Assembly: GCA_016200765.1 (NCBI GenBank)
Contig: JACQEC010000283.1
Location: 1-8,313 of the forward strand
DNA length: 8,313 bases
Source of the DNA: Chloroflexota bacterium
GTDB lineage: Bacteria; Chloroflexota; Anaerolineae; JACRMK01
Direction of reading: 5' to 3'
A program made the translations under genes and the position numbers. Shown piece by piece: positions 1-6,755 of this stretch; position 1 is the first letter of the stretch, and every line of letters begins with the position of its first letter. Below the pieces are notes generated by a model. That model saw nothing but the letters and a program-made list of their open reading frames with translations, did not search any database and was not told the origin of the DNA.

Positions 1-612
1 TACGACGGCGATCCAAAGGCCGACAGCACGATCGTCTATGACAAGCCCAAGGATCAAGGTGGCGCGCGCATCGGCGTGGTGATTGGCGGCAAGGTCGTCA
101 GCGGCTTTGCCACGCCCAGCGGCAAGGCAGAACTGTTCGCCAAATCGCTGATCGGCAAGAAGGACGCAACGGGCAAAGCCGTGGACCCGCTGCCCGTCTA
201 TACGCCGCGTGACTGGCTTCCCGACGAGAAATTCCCGCTGTATTCCATTAACTGGAAGGAAGCGAGCCACACACACACGCGCACACAGAACAACGCACTC
301 TTGCTGGACATCAAGCCGGACAACCCACTGATTATTCACCCTGACACGGCGGCAAAATATGGGATAGCCAATGGGGATGAGGTCTGGGTTGAGTCGCCTT
401 ATGGTAAGGTCAAAGCTAAGGCGAAATTGTCGAAGCGCATGCACCGTGAAGTGGTGGGCCTGCAGCATGGCTTTGGTCACTTCGCATTGGGCAAGAAAGC
501 CGCGGGGCGGGGCACAACCGACACCAATCTGCGCCCGACCAAAGCCGACCCGCTCTCCGGACAGGCGCTGCACAAAGAAACGTGTGTCAAGGTCTATAAA
601 ACGTCCGTCTAG
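1..612 (+). CDS. Molybdopterin oxidoreductase, C-terminal part (polysulfide/thiosulfate reductase-like), 5' truncated by window
   Basis: The reading frame is open from base 1 to the TAG at 610-612, so 203 codons of a longer gene are present and the true start lies upstream. The visible part matches the C-terminal molybdopterin-dinucleotide-binding domain of the DMSO-reductase superfamily. It shows a 'SGKAELF' segment near residues 40-46, the 'PLYSINWKEASHTHTRTQNN' stretch near 79-98, then 'HPDTAAKYGIANGDEVWVESPYG', the usual cofactor-contacting beta-barrel wording. The end 'GFGHFALGKKAAGRG...DPLSGQALHKETCVKVYK' resembles the large catalytic subunits of the PsrA/PhsA/TtrA group, which reduce sulfur compounds (polysulfide, thiosulfate, tetrathionate) with bis-MGD and an Fe-S cluster, usually outside the cytoplasmic membrane with a ferredoxin-like subunit and a membrane anchor. 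The signal peptide, Fe-S motif and Mo ligand are outside the window, so substrate cannot be assigned; an arsenate-reductase-type relative is possible. The next gene downstream is an FmdE-family protein. Confidence 0.9.
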   Translation, partial: YDGDPKADSTIVYDKPKDQGGARIGVVIGGKVVSGFATPSGKAELFAKSLIGKKDATGKAVDPLPVYTPRDWLPDEKFPLYSINWKEASHTHTRTQNNALLLDIKPDNPLIIHPDTAAKYGIANGDEVWVESPYGKVKAKAKLSKRMHREVVGLQHGFGHFALGKKAAGRGTTDTNLRPTKADPLSGQALHKETCVKVYKTSV

Positions 613-662
613 GCAGTGAGCATCAACACGATAAGCGGGTCAGTTTCCTTTGGGATAAACCG

Positions 663-1289
663 ATGTCCAACCTGAACCTTTGTCTCGATCAATTGAGCGT
701 GATGCACCTCCACCTCTGCCCTAAACAGGTATTGGGTGTGCGCGCCGGCTTGTATGCCGCCGAACTGTTTGGCCTCAACTTGCCTCAAAGGGATAAGCGC
801 CTCTTCGCATGGGTAGAAACCGATGGCTGTTTCACGGACGGCGTCTCGGTGGCAACGGGCTGTTGGGTTGGGCATCGCACCCTGCGGGTGATGGACTATG
901 GCAAGGTGGCTGTGACTTTTGCCGACGCGCAGACCGGCTGTGCGATCCGCATCCGGCCACACAGCCAGTCGCGGGCGCGCGCGCTCGATTACGCCCCCAA
1001 GGCATCCGACCGCTGGCATGCCCAACTCGAAGCGTATCAGGTGATGCCGACGGAGGAGTTGTTACAGGCCGACGAGGTACGGCTGACGCTCTCGCTTAAG
1101 GCGATCATCGGCCAACATGGACTGCGGGTTCGCTGTGCCATCTGTGGCGAGGACATCATCAACCAACGCGAGGTGCTGCGCGGCGAGCAGACGCTCTGTC
1201 GGCATTGTGTCGGGGACGCCTATTATCGAGTCGTGGCCGGACCTGCCACAGACAACACCGTAACCCTTGCACACGTCGCGGAACCCTAG
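663..1289 (+). CDS. FmdE family protein with C-terminal zinc ribbon
   Basis: This 208-residue protein matches the FmdE family (named for formylmethanofuran dehydrogenase subunit E) over its whole length. Residues 13-20 hold the H-x-H-x-C-P motif (H15, H17, C19). 'VETDGCFTDGVSVATGCWVGHRTL' at 51-74 gives C56, C67 and H71, the conserved metal-site region. 'DYGKVAVTF' (78-86) and 'QLEAYQVMP' (121-129) are also typical. The C-terminus carries a zinc ribbon with C158-x2-C161 and C179-x2-C182 and the CGEDIINQRE signature. No signal peptide or membrane segment is seen, so it is probably cytoplasmic. In archaea the name-giving protein associates with a Mo/W enzyme; most bacterial members have no proven role. 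It starts 50 bp after the molybdopterin oxidoreductase stop with no obvious promoter between, which suggests co-transcription and (inference) a role in metal or cofactor supply to that enzyme. The ATG at 663 is the first good start in frame; the RBS is weak (a GGGATAA stretch at 652-658). Confidence 0.92.
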   Translation: MSNLNLCLDQLSVMHLHLCPKQVLGVRAGLYAAELFGLNLPQRDKRLFAWVETDGCFTDGVSVATGCWVGHRTLRVMDYGKVAVTFADAQTGCAIRIRPHSQSRARALDYAPKASDRWHAQLEAYQVMPTEELLQADEVRLTLSLKAIIGQHGLRVRCAICGEDIINQREVLRGEQTLCRHCVGDAYYRVVAGPATDNTVTLAHVAEP

Positions 1290-1315
1290 TCCGGGTACGC
1301 CAGTCGGGTACAGGG

Positions 1316-1369
1316 TCACCGGCTTACACGATTGGCCCTGGAGGCGCTCTGTACCTGCCGCGCCGGTGA
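1316..1369. repeat. Imperfect convergent-gene hairpin: 8-bp inverted repeat
   Basis: TCACCGGC at 1316-1323 is the exact reverse complement of GCCGGTGA at 1362-1369, separated by 38 bases, in the 80-bp gap between two converging genes. The right arm ends immediately before the stop codon of the minus-strand gene. There is no T-run on either side, so this is not a canonical intrinsic terminator, and an 8-bp match in GC-rich DNA could be chance. No other terminator was found for either gene. The gap also holds a 7-bp direct repeat (CGGGTAC at 1292-1298 and 1305-1311). Confidence 0.3.
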
Positions 1370-2617
1370 TCAGTGCGCGCGCGTTGGCTCCGGTGTCTCG
1401 GTTGGCTCCGGCGTCTCGGTTGATTCTGCGGGTCGTGTTGGCGAGGGGACACTCGTCGGTTGCGACGTGCGGGTTGGTGTGGGGGCACTGGTTGAGGTCG
1501 GCGTGCGGGTCGGCGAGGACACACCGGTCACGGTCGGCGCGCGCGTTGCCTCCGGCGTTTCCGTCGGCTCGCGGGTTTCGGTTGGTTCGGGACTGCGGGT
1601 TGTCTGAGGTGTGCGGGTCGGCGCACGCGTGGCTTCTGCCGTCTCCGTTGGCTCCCGCGTTTCGGTTGGCTCGCGCGTCTCCTTCGATCCCGGCGTACCT
1701 GTCGCCGATGGGCTCCGCGTCGGTTCTGCTGTCCGGGTGCCTTGCGGTGTGGGTGTTCGGCTAGGCTCCGGCGACCGAGTGCCCTGCGCGGTCGGCGGCG
1801 GTGTTTCTGTAGAGTCCGGCGTACGCGCAGGTGTAGTGGACGCGGTCGGCGTCGCGGTTGCCGTGCGGCCAGGCTCTACCGGTCGTGTTGGCACCGCGGT
1901 TTCGGTCACGCGCACGGTCGGCTGTGCAGTGGCGCCGCGAGGCGTTGCAGAGGGAACCGGGGTTGGCGTCGGCTGCTCAACCGCAACATTGACGGCCTGT
2001 ACGCTGCCGTCGGTGCCGGTCACGACCACGACCGCCACCCGATCGCCCGACTTGACCGCCGCCGCATCGCCCAGCGCGCTGGGCGCCAGTTTGAACGCGA
2101 CGCCACTGACCACCACCACGTCGTTCTCGATGCGCTCGACCGTGCCCTCGACCTCGGTGCGCGCCGCCCGGCGCAGTTGTTGTAGGGACTGAACCTCGCG
2201 CAGGCGATCGTGCGTGAACTGTTCGCGCAGGTTCTCACGCACCTGTGGGTCAAAGGTCAGCGACAAGGTCACCTGCTCGCGCGCCAGTTTCAAACTATAC
2301 AACAGCGGCTTGAACAGCCCGCCCCCAAGCCATGCGCCGAGCCAGTCACCGGGCCGCGACCAACGCGCGCGGGCCGTCGCGCCTGACTGCGCCGCCGCGA
2401 GCGCCTCCATCAGCCGCCGCCGTCCCCGGCTCATCGCCGCCGCCGACGGGCGTTCGGCGGCCAGTGCCTGTTCAGCCTTCAGCGCCGCCGCCAACTGCAC
2501 CAATTCAGCCAGTTCCGGGTCGGCGGGCGGGGCGTCGGCGGGGCGCGCCGCATCCTGCGCCGGTCGCAGGGCCGCATCCAGCGCGGCATCTAATCGCTCT
2601 TCAAAACTGTCGTTCAT
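1370..2617 (-). CDS. DUF5667/DUF5666-like protein with long Thr/Pro/Glu-rich tail; putative partner or anti-sigma factor of the ECF sigma gene
   Basis: The 415-residue product has four parts. Residues 1-80 are an Ala/Glu-rich helical N-terminus beginning 'MNDSFEERLDAAL', like the N-termini of cytoplasmic anti-sigma regions. Residues 90-145 fit DUF5667 ('LLYSLKLAREQVTLSLTFDP...REQFTHDRLREVQSL', compare the usual LYPLK...E.LAL...A.RRL.E). Residues 152-214 form a small beta-rich DUF5666-like domain ('EVEGTVERIENDVVVVSGVAFKL...VKSGDRVAVVVV'). Residues 215-415 are about 200 residues of Thr/Pro/Glu/Arg/Ser low complexity with recurring 'EPTET' and 'EATRAPT' units. In related proteins a hydrophobic helix precedes the LYPLK motif; here residues 91-108 are only weakly hydrophobic (D91 and K103 interrupt), so export or membrane insertion is doubtful. 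The start ATG at 2617-2615 overlaps the TGA of the upstream sigma gene (ATGA), implying translational coupling and joint function. Anti-sigma activity is inferred from context, not from a recognised zinc anti-sigma (HxxxCxxC) motif, which is absent. Confidence 0.75.
   Translation of the reverse strand: MNDSFEERLDAALDAALRPAQDAARPADAPPADPELAELVQLAAALKAEQALAAERPSAAAMSRGRRRLMEALAAAQSGATARARWSRPGDWLGAWLGGGLFKPLLYSLKLAREQVTLSLTFDPQVRENLREQFTHDRLREVQSLQQLRRAARTEVEGTVERIENDVVVVSGVAFKLAPSALGDAAAVKSGDRVAVVVVTGTDGSVQAVNVAVEQPTPTPVPSATPRGATAQPTVRVTETAVPTRPVEPGRTATATPTASTTPARTPDSTETPPPTAQGTRSPEPSRTPTPQGTRTAEPTRSPSATGTPGSKETREPTETREPTETAEATRAPTRTPQTTRSPEPTETREPTETPEATRAPTVTGVSSPTRTPTSTSAPTPTRTSQPTSVPSPTRPAESTETPEPTETPEPTRAH
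1373..1975 (-). repeat. Low-complexity coding repeat (Thr/Pro/Glu/Arg tail)
   Basis: About 600 bp encode codons 215-415 of the DUF5667-like gene and consist of degenerate short repeats, read on the plus strand as variants of 'GGCTCGCGCGTTTCGGTTGG'. At protein level units such as REPTETAEATRAPT and REPTETPEATRAPT recur nearly unchanged, with other TxTPxPT-type units around them. Such stretches grow and shrink by slippage or recombination. They also open long, meaningless reading frames on the opposite strand (Val/Gly/Ser-rich), which are not genes. Tails of this composition are common behind extracytoplasmic domains in Chloroflexota and may be glycosylated linkers; that is an inference. Confidence 0.8.
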
Positions 2618-3195
2618 AGGCTTTGGGGCTTCTCGGTCAGGAGCCGCTTCAAGGTTTTCAGGGCACGGTATTGGAGAATCTTTATCGCTCCGGCGGACTT
2701 ACCCATAATGCGGGCGACCTGCTCGCTCGTCAGGCCCTCCATAAAGCGCAGGTGGATCACCTGCCGCTGTGTCGGATTGAGTTGCTCCAGCGCGCGGCGC
2801 AGGTCCATCGCTTCGCCGTGCGCCGGCTCTGCATCTTGTCCAGCCAGCAGGCTGATGTCTTGTTCTTCTTCCAGTTCATCCAGACTATCACTCCCGCGCA
2901 CCATCGTCCGGCGCAGGTGATCGGTCAAGCGGTTGTGCGCGATGCGAAACAGCCACGCCGCCAACTCAAAGCCGCGGTCTTCGTAGGAGGCAATAGCGCG
3001 CAGTGCGTTGACGAATACATCGGCGGCCAGGTCTTCGGCCAGCGCCCGGTCGCGGACACGGGTCAACAGGAAAGCGTATATGCGCGGGTAGTATTGATCA
3101 TAAATTTCAGCCCATGCGCCTGCGTCCTGCCGCCGGGCGCGCTGAAGCAGCGTCTCCGCGTGAACCGCCGCGGTTGAGGGTGGGTTGACGGTCAT
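2614..3195 (-). CDS. RNA polymerase ECF-type sigma factor
   Basis: A 193-residue sigma-70 family protein of group 4 (ECF), with only regions 2 and 4. Counting from the ATG at 3195, region 2 spans about 27-98: 'IYDQYYPRIYAFLLTRV' followed by 'AEDLAADVFVNALRA' (region 2.2, core RNA polymerase contact) and 'AAWLFRIAHNRLTDHLRR' (2.3/2.4, -10 recognition). A 30-residue acidic linker (SLDELEEEQDISLL) follows. Region 4 spans about 132-187: 'LNPTQRQVIHLRFMEGLTSEQVARIMGKSAGAIKILQYRALKTLKRLL', with the helix-turn-helix that reads the -35 element. A TTG at 3204 would add three residues; I prefer the ATG, but neither has a clear Shine-Dalgarno. The TGA overlaps the ATG of the DUF5667-like gene by four bases, the usual arrangement of an ECF sigma with its cognate regulator. 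The large regulator ends 96 bp upstream on the same strand, so read-through from it is possible. The target genes cannot be read from this window. Confidence 0.95.
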   Translation of the reverse strand: MTVNPPSTAAVHAETLLQRARRQDAGAWAEIYDQYYPRIYAFLLTRVRDRALAEDLAADVFVNALRAIASYEDRGFELAAWLFRIAHNRLTDHLRRTMVRGSDSLDELEEEQDISLLAGQDAEPAHGEAMDLRRALEQLNPTQRQVIHLRFMEGLTSEQVARIMGKSAGAIKILQYRALKTLKRLLTEKPQSL

Positions 3196-3291
3196 AGCAG
3201 ACAAGAACGACGCGCCGCGCCGCCTCTATCAAAGATAACGCGCCGGCAGACCAGTAAGATACGGCGGCGCCGTGTGAGAACTGGGAGAGGA
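3196..3291 (-). other. 96-bp intergenic gap before the sigma gene; no firm promoter or terminator
   Basis: On the minus strand this gap holds two TATCTT hexamers but no -35 match at 16-18 bp, and no obvious ECF GGAAC-type box. ACGGC-GGC-GCCGT at 3261-3273 could form a 5-bp hairpin, but no T-run follows. The sigma operon may therefore have a non-standard promoter here or be read through from the upstream regulator gene. Confidence 0.4.
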
Positions 3292-6200
3292 TTAGCCACT
3301 GATCTGATGATAGAGGGCTTGCAATTCGATCGAGGGTTTAGCGCCCAACTCTGACGCGAGCAGGCGGCGCAGCTCTTCATAGCGGTTTCGCGCGGCGGCG
3401 CGGTTGCCGATGCGTAGTTCGGTCAGCATGGCTCCATGCCAGGCCACTTCTTGATACGGTTCGACACTGATCGCCTTTTCATAAGCGCGCAGGGCGGCGG
3501 GCAGGTCTCCCTCATCATAGCAGGCTTGTCCCAGAGCCACCAGCGCATCGAAATAGAGGCGGCGCAGTCGCTGCTGCTCCTCCAAAGCCCACGGCGCGTC
3601 CAGCCGCTGAAGGTAATCGCCACCATATAACTTTGTCGCCTGCTCAAGCCACGTGATGCGCTCGCGCGGCGACGACGCGCGGCGGGCGGCGGCCAGCGCG
3701 CGCTCGAATTCCAACACATCATACCATAGACGCTCCGGGGCAAGCGTGTACGAGCCGTTGACATACGTCAAGGGGCAAAGCGTGTTGCGAATGCTGGTGA
3801 TCGCAACGTGCAGCGCCCCCTTGGCCCGCTCAAATGAGCGATTCGGCCAGATCAGGTCGAGCACTTCATCTTGGCGCGCTCCCTTCGGGTAGCGCGTCAG
3901 CAGAAACAGCGCCAATTCCCGGATTTGCGGCCGCAATGAAGGCGTCGGCTCCAGCCGGCCCCCCGGCACATCGGCAACCGCAAAGCGCTCATCGCCGAGT
4001 GTGTAGACGGCCAGCGTGGGCGCGGTGGCGGGCGCGGCCACGCCATATCCGCGCGCGGCGCCCACCGCGGGCGCTTGCGATGGGCGCAGGCGGTCAAAGA
4101 TACGGCTGAACGCGTGGCCAACGTCCGGCAAGCCGCTGGCGAATTGCAAGGTCAGAGCCGCGCGGCGGCCTTCAATCACGATGAAATGGTCATACCCCAG
4201 AACGGCCAATAGCCCCGCGACGCGGGTCAAGTGCGGCACAGCCTCGTCTTGCCGGTTGAGCAGGACCAGCACGTGCGCGAGGTGGAACTCGGCCAGCGCC
4301 TCCAGATGTTTGTCACCGCCCTGCCGCAAGAGCGCCGTCGCCGTGGCGGCTCCATCAAGCGCATCAGCCAATCGGCCCTGATCAACCGCCAGCCGGACCC
4401 GGCACAGCGCGAGTTGACCGCGCTCGCTGGACGAGCCGCCAGCCTCGATGTCTTCCGCCGCGGCGTCCAACCACTGATGCGCGCTCCCGAAGTCGCCCAT
4501 CAGGCCATAGACATGGCTCAGGGCCATCTGGCCGTAGTGAATGATCAGCGCGTTGTGCGCCTCCCGCGCAACCCGCAGGCTGTCGCGGAACAGCTCCAGC
4601 GCGCGCGGATAGTCGCCGCTGTCCTTCGCCAAATCGCCGAGGCTGGCCAGCGCATACGACTCGGTGTACAGGCCATGCGCCTTCCGCGCCCGCGCCCGCG
4701 CATCCTTCAGAACCTTTTCGGCCTCCTCCGTTTCGCCTCTCAAGTAATAGAGATAGCCGAGGCTGTTCAGCGTGCTGGCCGCCGATCCGGGATTCTGTGA
4801 GCGATCCCAAATGTGAAGCGCCGCCGAGTAATGTTCCAGCGCGTCGGCCAGCCGCCCGCCGGCGCGCGCGACCACGCCCAAATCCTGCTGGATATTGGCC
4901 TGACTGATCAGGTCATCGGTCAAGAGGAATAAATCACTGGCCTGTGTAAGATGCTCCCGCGCCGCAGTCAAGTCGCCCAGCGACATCTCGGCCGCGGCGC
5001 GCGCGTGCAGGTTGGCGGCGCGCACGCGCGCGGCTTCGGGATCATCGGTGAGAATCGTGGCAATCCGCTCGCTCTCGGCAATCGCCTCGCGATAGTGCCC
5101 GCCTACACGCAGGGTGATGCATTTCCACACCCAGCAGTCGGCGGCGGGCAGCGGCTCACCGCCCTGCATGAGCAACTGCGCGGCGCGATCGAATAGAGCC
5201 GCGGCGGGCTCTAACTCTCCGCGCACCCAATGCACTCGCGCGCGCAAGCCCAGCAGGCGCGGGCGCGCTTGCGTGAGCGCAAACGGCAAAGCGTCAAGCC
5301 AGCGCGCCATCGCCGAGATGCGTGAGGCCGTGCGCAGCGACCCTTCGGCGGCCTCCAGCGCCGCCGCCGCGTCGGCGATGCGCTGAAACGATAGATAGGT
5401 TTCTACCGCGCGCTCCCAGTGTCCCTGCGCTTGGTACTGCCGCGCGCTGGCCAGCGACAACTGCTCAAACCACAGCGGGTCTTCATCGCGCAGCCGCGTT
5501 TTGAGAAACTCGCGAAAGAGCGGATGATAGGCATAGAGCTTTGCGTTGCCGCCCAGCGGCGCGATGAACAACTGCTGTGTCTGTACGTTTTGCAAATGCT
5601 CTTCGGCCCCGCTCAAACCCGGCAGGCCGTTGAGCAATTCGGCGGAGAGCGTGTCCGGCACCGATGAGCCGAGCAGAAAGCGCCGCGTCGCCTGCGGCTG
5701 GCGCGACAGAATCTGCTCGGCCAAATAGTCGTAGATGCCTTCGGCCATCGCGGGAGCGCTGACTGCCCCTTCAATCAAGGCGCGCCAGCCGGCCCGCAGT
5801 CCCATCAGCAAGAGCGCGGCAATCCATCCATCGCTGAGGGCGATCAGTTCTTGAGCGCGCCGGTCGGATACGTCGAGTTCGTAGTTTTGCCAGATGAAAT
5901 CGCGAACCTCGCGTGGCGTGAATCGCAGTTCGTTCACGCTGAGGCCGGCGGCCTGCTGGCGCGCGACCAGCAGGATTTGATCGGGGATGCGTGGGATGAT
6001 ACGCGAGGTCAGGCAGAGCTGCCAGTTTTCGCCGGTGTTCTTGAGCAACTGCGAGACGAGCTGATCAACCAGCGGGTTTGTCACCATCTGATAATTGTCC
6101 AGCACAATCATCAGGTGATCGCTCAAGTGGAACAGGTCGTTGGCGATGAGGTTCACCACCACCTGGAGCGATTCGGGCGACCCGTCTGCGCTCTGGAGCG

Positions 6201-6510
6201 CGGCCACAGCCGTCGCCCCAAAGCCCGGGAGGCAGACGCGGATCGAGGCCAGCAGGTATTCAAGGAAAACCTGCGGTACGTTGTCGAACTCGTCAAGCCG
6301 ATACCACGCGACGGGAAACTCGGCTTCGTGCGCGAAATCCACGACCAGGCTGGTCTTGCCGTAGCCGGCCGGCGCATTGACGAGAAACAGTCTTTTGTCG
6401 AGCTGCGCGAAAAGCGCATCCACGAGGCGCGGCCGGTGGAGGTGGTGCGGATGCTTGGGGGGCAGATGAATCTTAGCCAGCGCCAGCGGCGAGGGTTGTT
6501 GTTCAGCCAT
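3292..6510 (-). CDS. MalT-like STAND ATPase / TPR regulator with C-terminal SARP (winged helix + BTAD) module
   Basis: A 1072-residue predicted transcription factor. The N-terminus 'LAKIHLPPKHPHHLHRPRLVDAL' is the standard lead-in of MalT/LuxR-type STAND ATPases. Walker A is APAGYGKT at 46-53, Walker B is LMIVLDNY at 133-140 (D138), and LTSR at 167-170 fits the sensor position. A winged-helix segment follows around 260-345. Residues about 350-800 are helical TPR-type repeats ('AEKVLKDARARARKAHG', 'DYPRALELFRDSLRVAREAHN'), probably the ligand- or partner-sensing surface. Residues 832-925 resemble an OmpR-type DNA-binding winged helix ('LRPQIRELALFLLTRYPKGARQDEVLDLIWP...AITSIRNTL'). Residues about 930-1070 are the bacterial transcriptional activator domain (BTAD: 'YDVLEFERAL...YGGDYLQRLDAPWALEEQQRLRRLYFDAL...AISVEPYQEVAWHGAM'). 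Actinobacterial SARPs carry this DNA-binding/BTAD pair at the N-terminus; here it is C-terminal. Expected role: ATP-gated activator of unknown targets. A promoter lies just upstream; the SD is poor. It is the first gene of the minus-strand cluster. Confidence 0.93.
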   Translation of the reverse strand: MAEQQPSPLALAKIHLPPKHPHHLHRPRLVDALFAQLDKRLFLVNAPAGYGKTSLVVDFAHEAEFPVAWYRLDEFDNVPQVFLEYLLASIRVCLPGFGATAVAALQSADGSPESLQVVVNLIANDLFHLSDHLMIVLDNYQMVTNPLVDQLVSQLLKNTGENWQLCLTSRIIPRIPDQILLVARQQAAGLSVNELRFTPREVRDFIWQNYELDVSDRRAQELIALSDGWIAALLLMGLRAGWRALIEGAVSAPAMAEGIYDYLAEQILSRQPQATRRFLLGSSVPDTLSAELLNGLPGLSGAEEHLQNVQTQQLFIAPLGGNAKLYAYHPLFREFLKTRLRDEDPLWFEQLSLASARQYQAQGHWERAVETYLSFQRIADAAAALEAAEGSLRTASRISAMARWLDALPFALTQARPRLLGLRARVHWVRGELEPAAALFDRAAQLLMQGGEPLPAADCWVWKCITLRVGGHYREAIAESERIATILTDDPEAARVRAANLHARAAAEMSLGDLTAAREHLTQASDLFLLTDDLISQANIQQDLGVVARAGGRLADALEHYSAALHIWDRSQNPGSAASTLNSLGYLYYLRGETEEAEKVLKDARARARKAHGLYTESYALASLGDLAKDSGDYPRALELFRDSLRVAREAHNALIIHYGQMALSHVYGLMGDFGSAHQWLDAAAEDIEAGGSSSERGQLALCRVRLAVDQGRLADALDGAATATALLRQGGDKHLEALAEFHLAHVLVLLNRQDEAVPHLTRVAGLLAVLGYDHFIVIEGRRAALTLQFASGLPDVGHAFSRIFDRLRPSQAPAVGAARGYGVAAPATAPTLAVYTLGDERFAVADVPGGRLEPTPSLRPQIRELALFLLTRYPKGARQDEVLDLIWPNRSFERAKGALHVAITSIRNTLCPLTYVNGSYTLAPERLWYDVLEFERALAAARRASSPRERITWLEQATKLYGGDYLQRLDAPWALEEQQRLRRLYFDALVALGQACYDEGDLPAALRAYEKAISVEPYQEVAWHGAMLTELRIGNRAAARNRYEELRRLLASELGAKPSIELQALYHQISG

Positions 6511-6543
6511 AGACGGCGTCAGGTAAATTTTGCCTGTGCCGTT

Positions 6544-6572
6544 ATGCTACGGAAAAGCCGGTGTGAAGTCAA
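6544..6572 (-). promoter_or_regulatory. Sigma70-type promoter of the STAND/SARP regulator gene
   Basis: Reading the minus strand, TTGACT (plus 6567-6572, 5 of 6 to TTGACA) is followed after exactly 17 bp by TAGCAT (plus 6544-6549, 4 of 6 to TATAAT). The predicted start would leave a 5' leader of roughly 25-30 bases before the ATG at 6510. The position and spacing are good, and this is the best promoter match upstream of the gene. It is a sequence match only. Confidence 0.6.
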
Positions 6573-6703
6573 GCGGCGTGTATAGGGAGGGTATAGCGCA
6601 GAAACGTCGGGGACGTGAGGAGGTTGGGCGTGAACGCGTAACGCTCAGCGAGTTCTTGCGCCCGTCCAGCCCGCGCTACGACGGCGACTCAGCCAGCGGT
6701 TAG

Positions 6704-6726
6704 GCAGGCGGTTAGAAACCGCCTGC
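6704..6726. repeat. Perfect 10-bp palindrome, 3-nt loop
   Basis: GCAGGCGGTT (6704-6713) pairs perfectly with AACCGCCTGC (6717-6726) across a three-base loop (AGA). No T-run follows on either strand and no gene ends here, so a terminator role is unlikely. It sits 11 bp from a second hairpin, as in clustered REP-like elements. Confidence 0.75.
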
Positions 6727-6737
6727 TATGAAGAGAA

Positions 6738-6755
6738 AACCCGCTGAAGCGGGTT
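6738..6755. repeat. Perfect 7-bp palindrome, 4-nt loop
   Basis: AACCCGC (6738-6744), loop TGAA, GCGGGTT (6749-6755). It is adjacent to the 6704-6726 palindrome. A degraded relative (AACCCGCTTCA...GCCGGGT, 7043-7063) sits inside the loop of the larger inverted repeat at 7013-7096, which points to a repeat family. Confidence 0.7.

Noticed and set aside
609..1025. Minus-strand 138-codon frame opposite the FmdE gene
   Set aside because: It is a shadow frame; the plus strand carries all FmdE family motifs.
1332..2192. Long plus-strand frames (1332-1607, 1611-2192) with Val/Gly/Ser repeats opposite the Thr/Pro tail
   Set aside because: They are mirror images of the low-complexity tail codons. They have no RBS and no recognisable domain, and the minus-strand frame has clear DUF5667/DUF5666-like content.
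2623..3177. Plus-strand 184-codon frame opposite the ECF sigma gene
   Set aside because: It is antisense to a well-recognised sigma factor and resembles no family.
4231..4800. Plus-strand 189-codon frame inside the regulator gene
   Set aside because: It is a shadow of the TPR region in GC-rich DNA; the minus strand has a continuous 1072-codon frame with clear domains.
5851..6585. Plus-strand 244-codon frame overlapping the regulator N-terminus and promoter
   Set aside because: It is antisense to the Walker A/B region and has no family resemblance.
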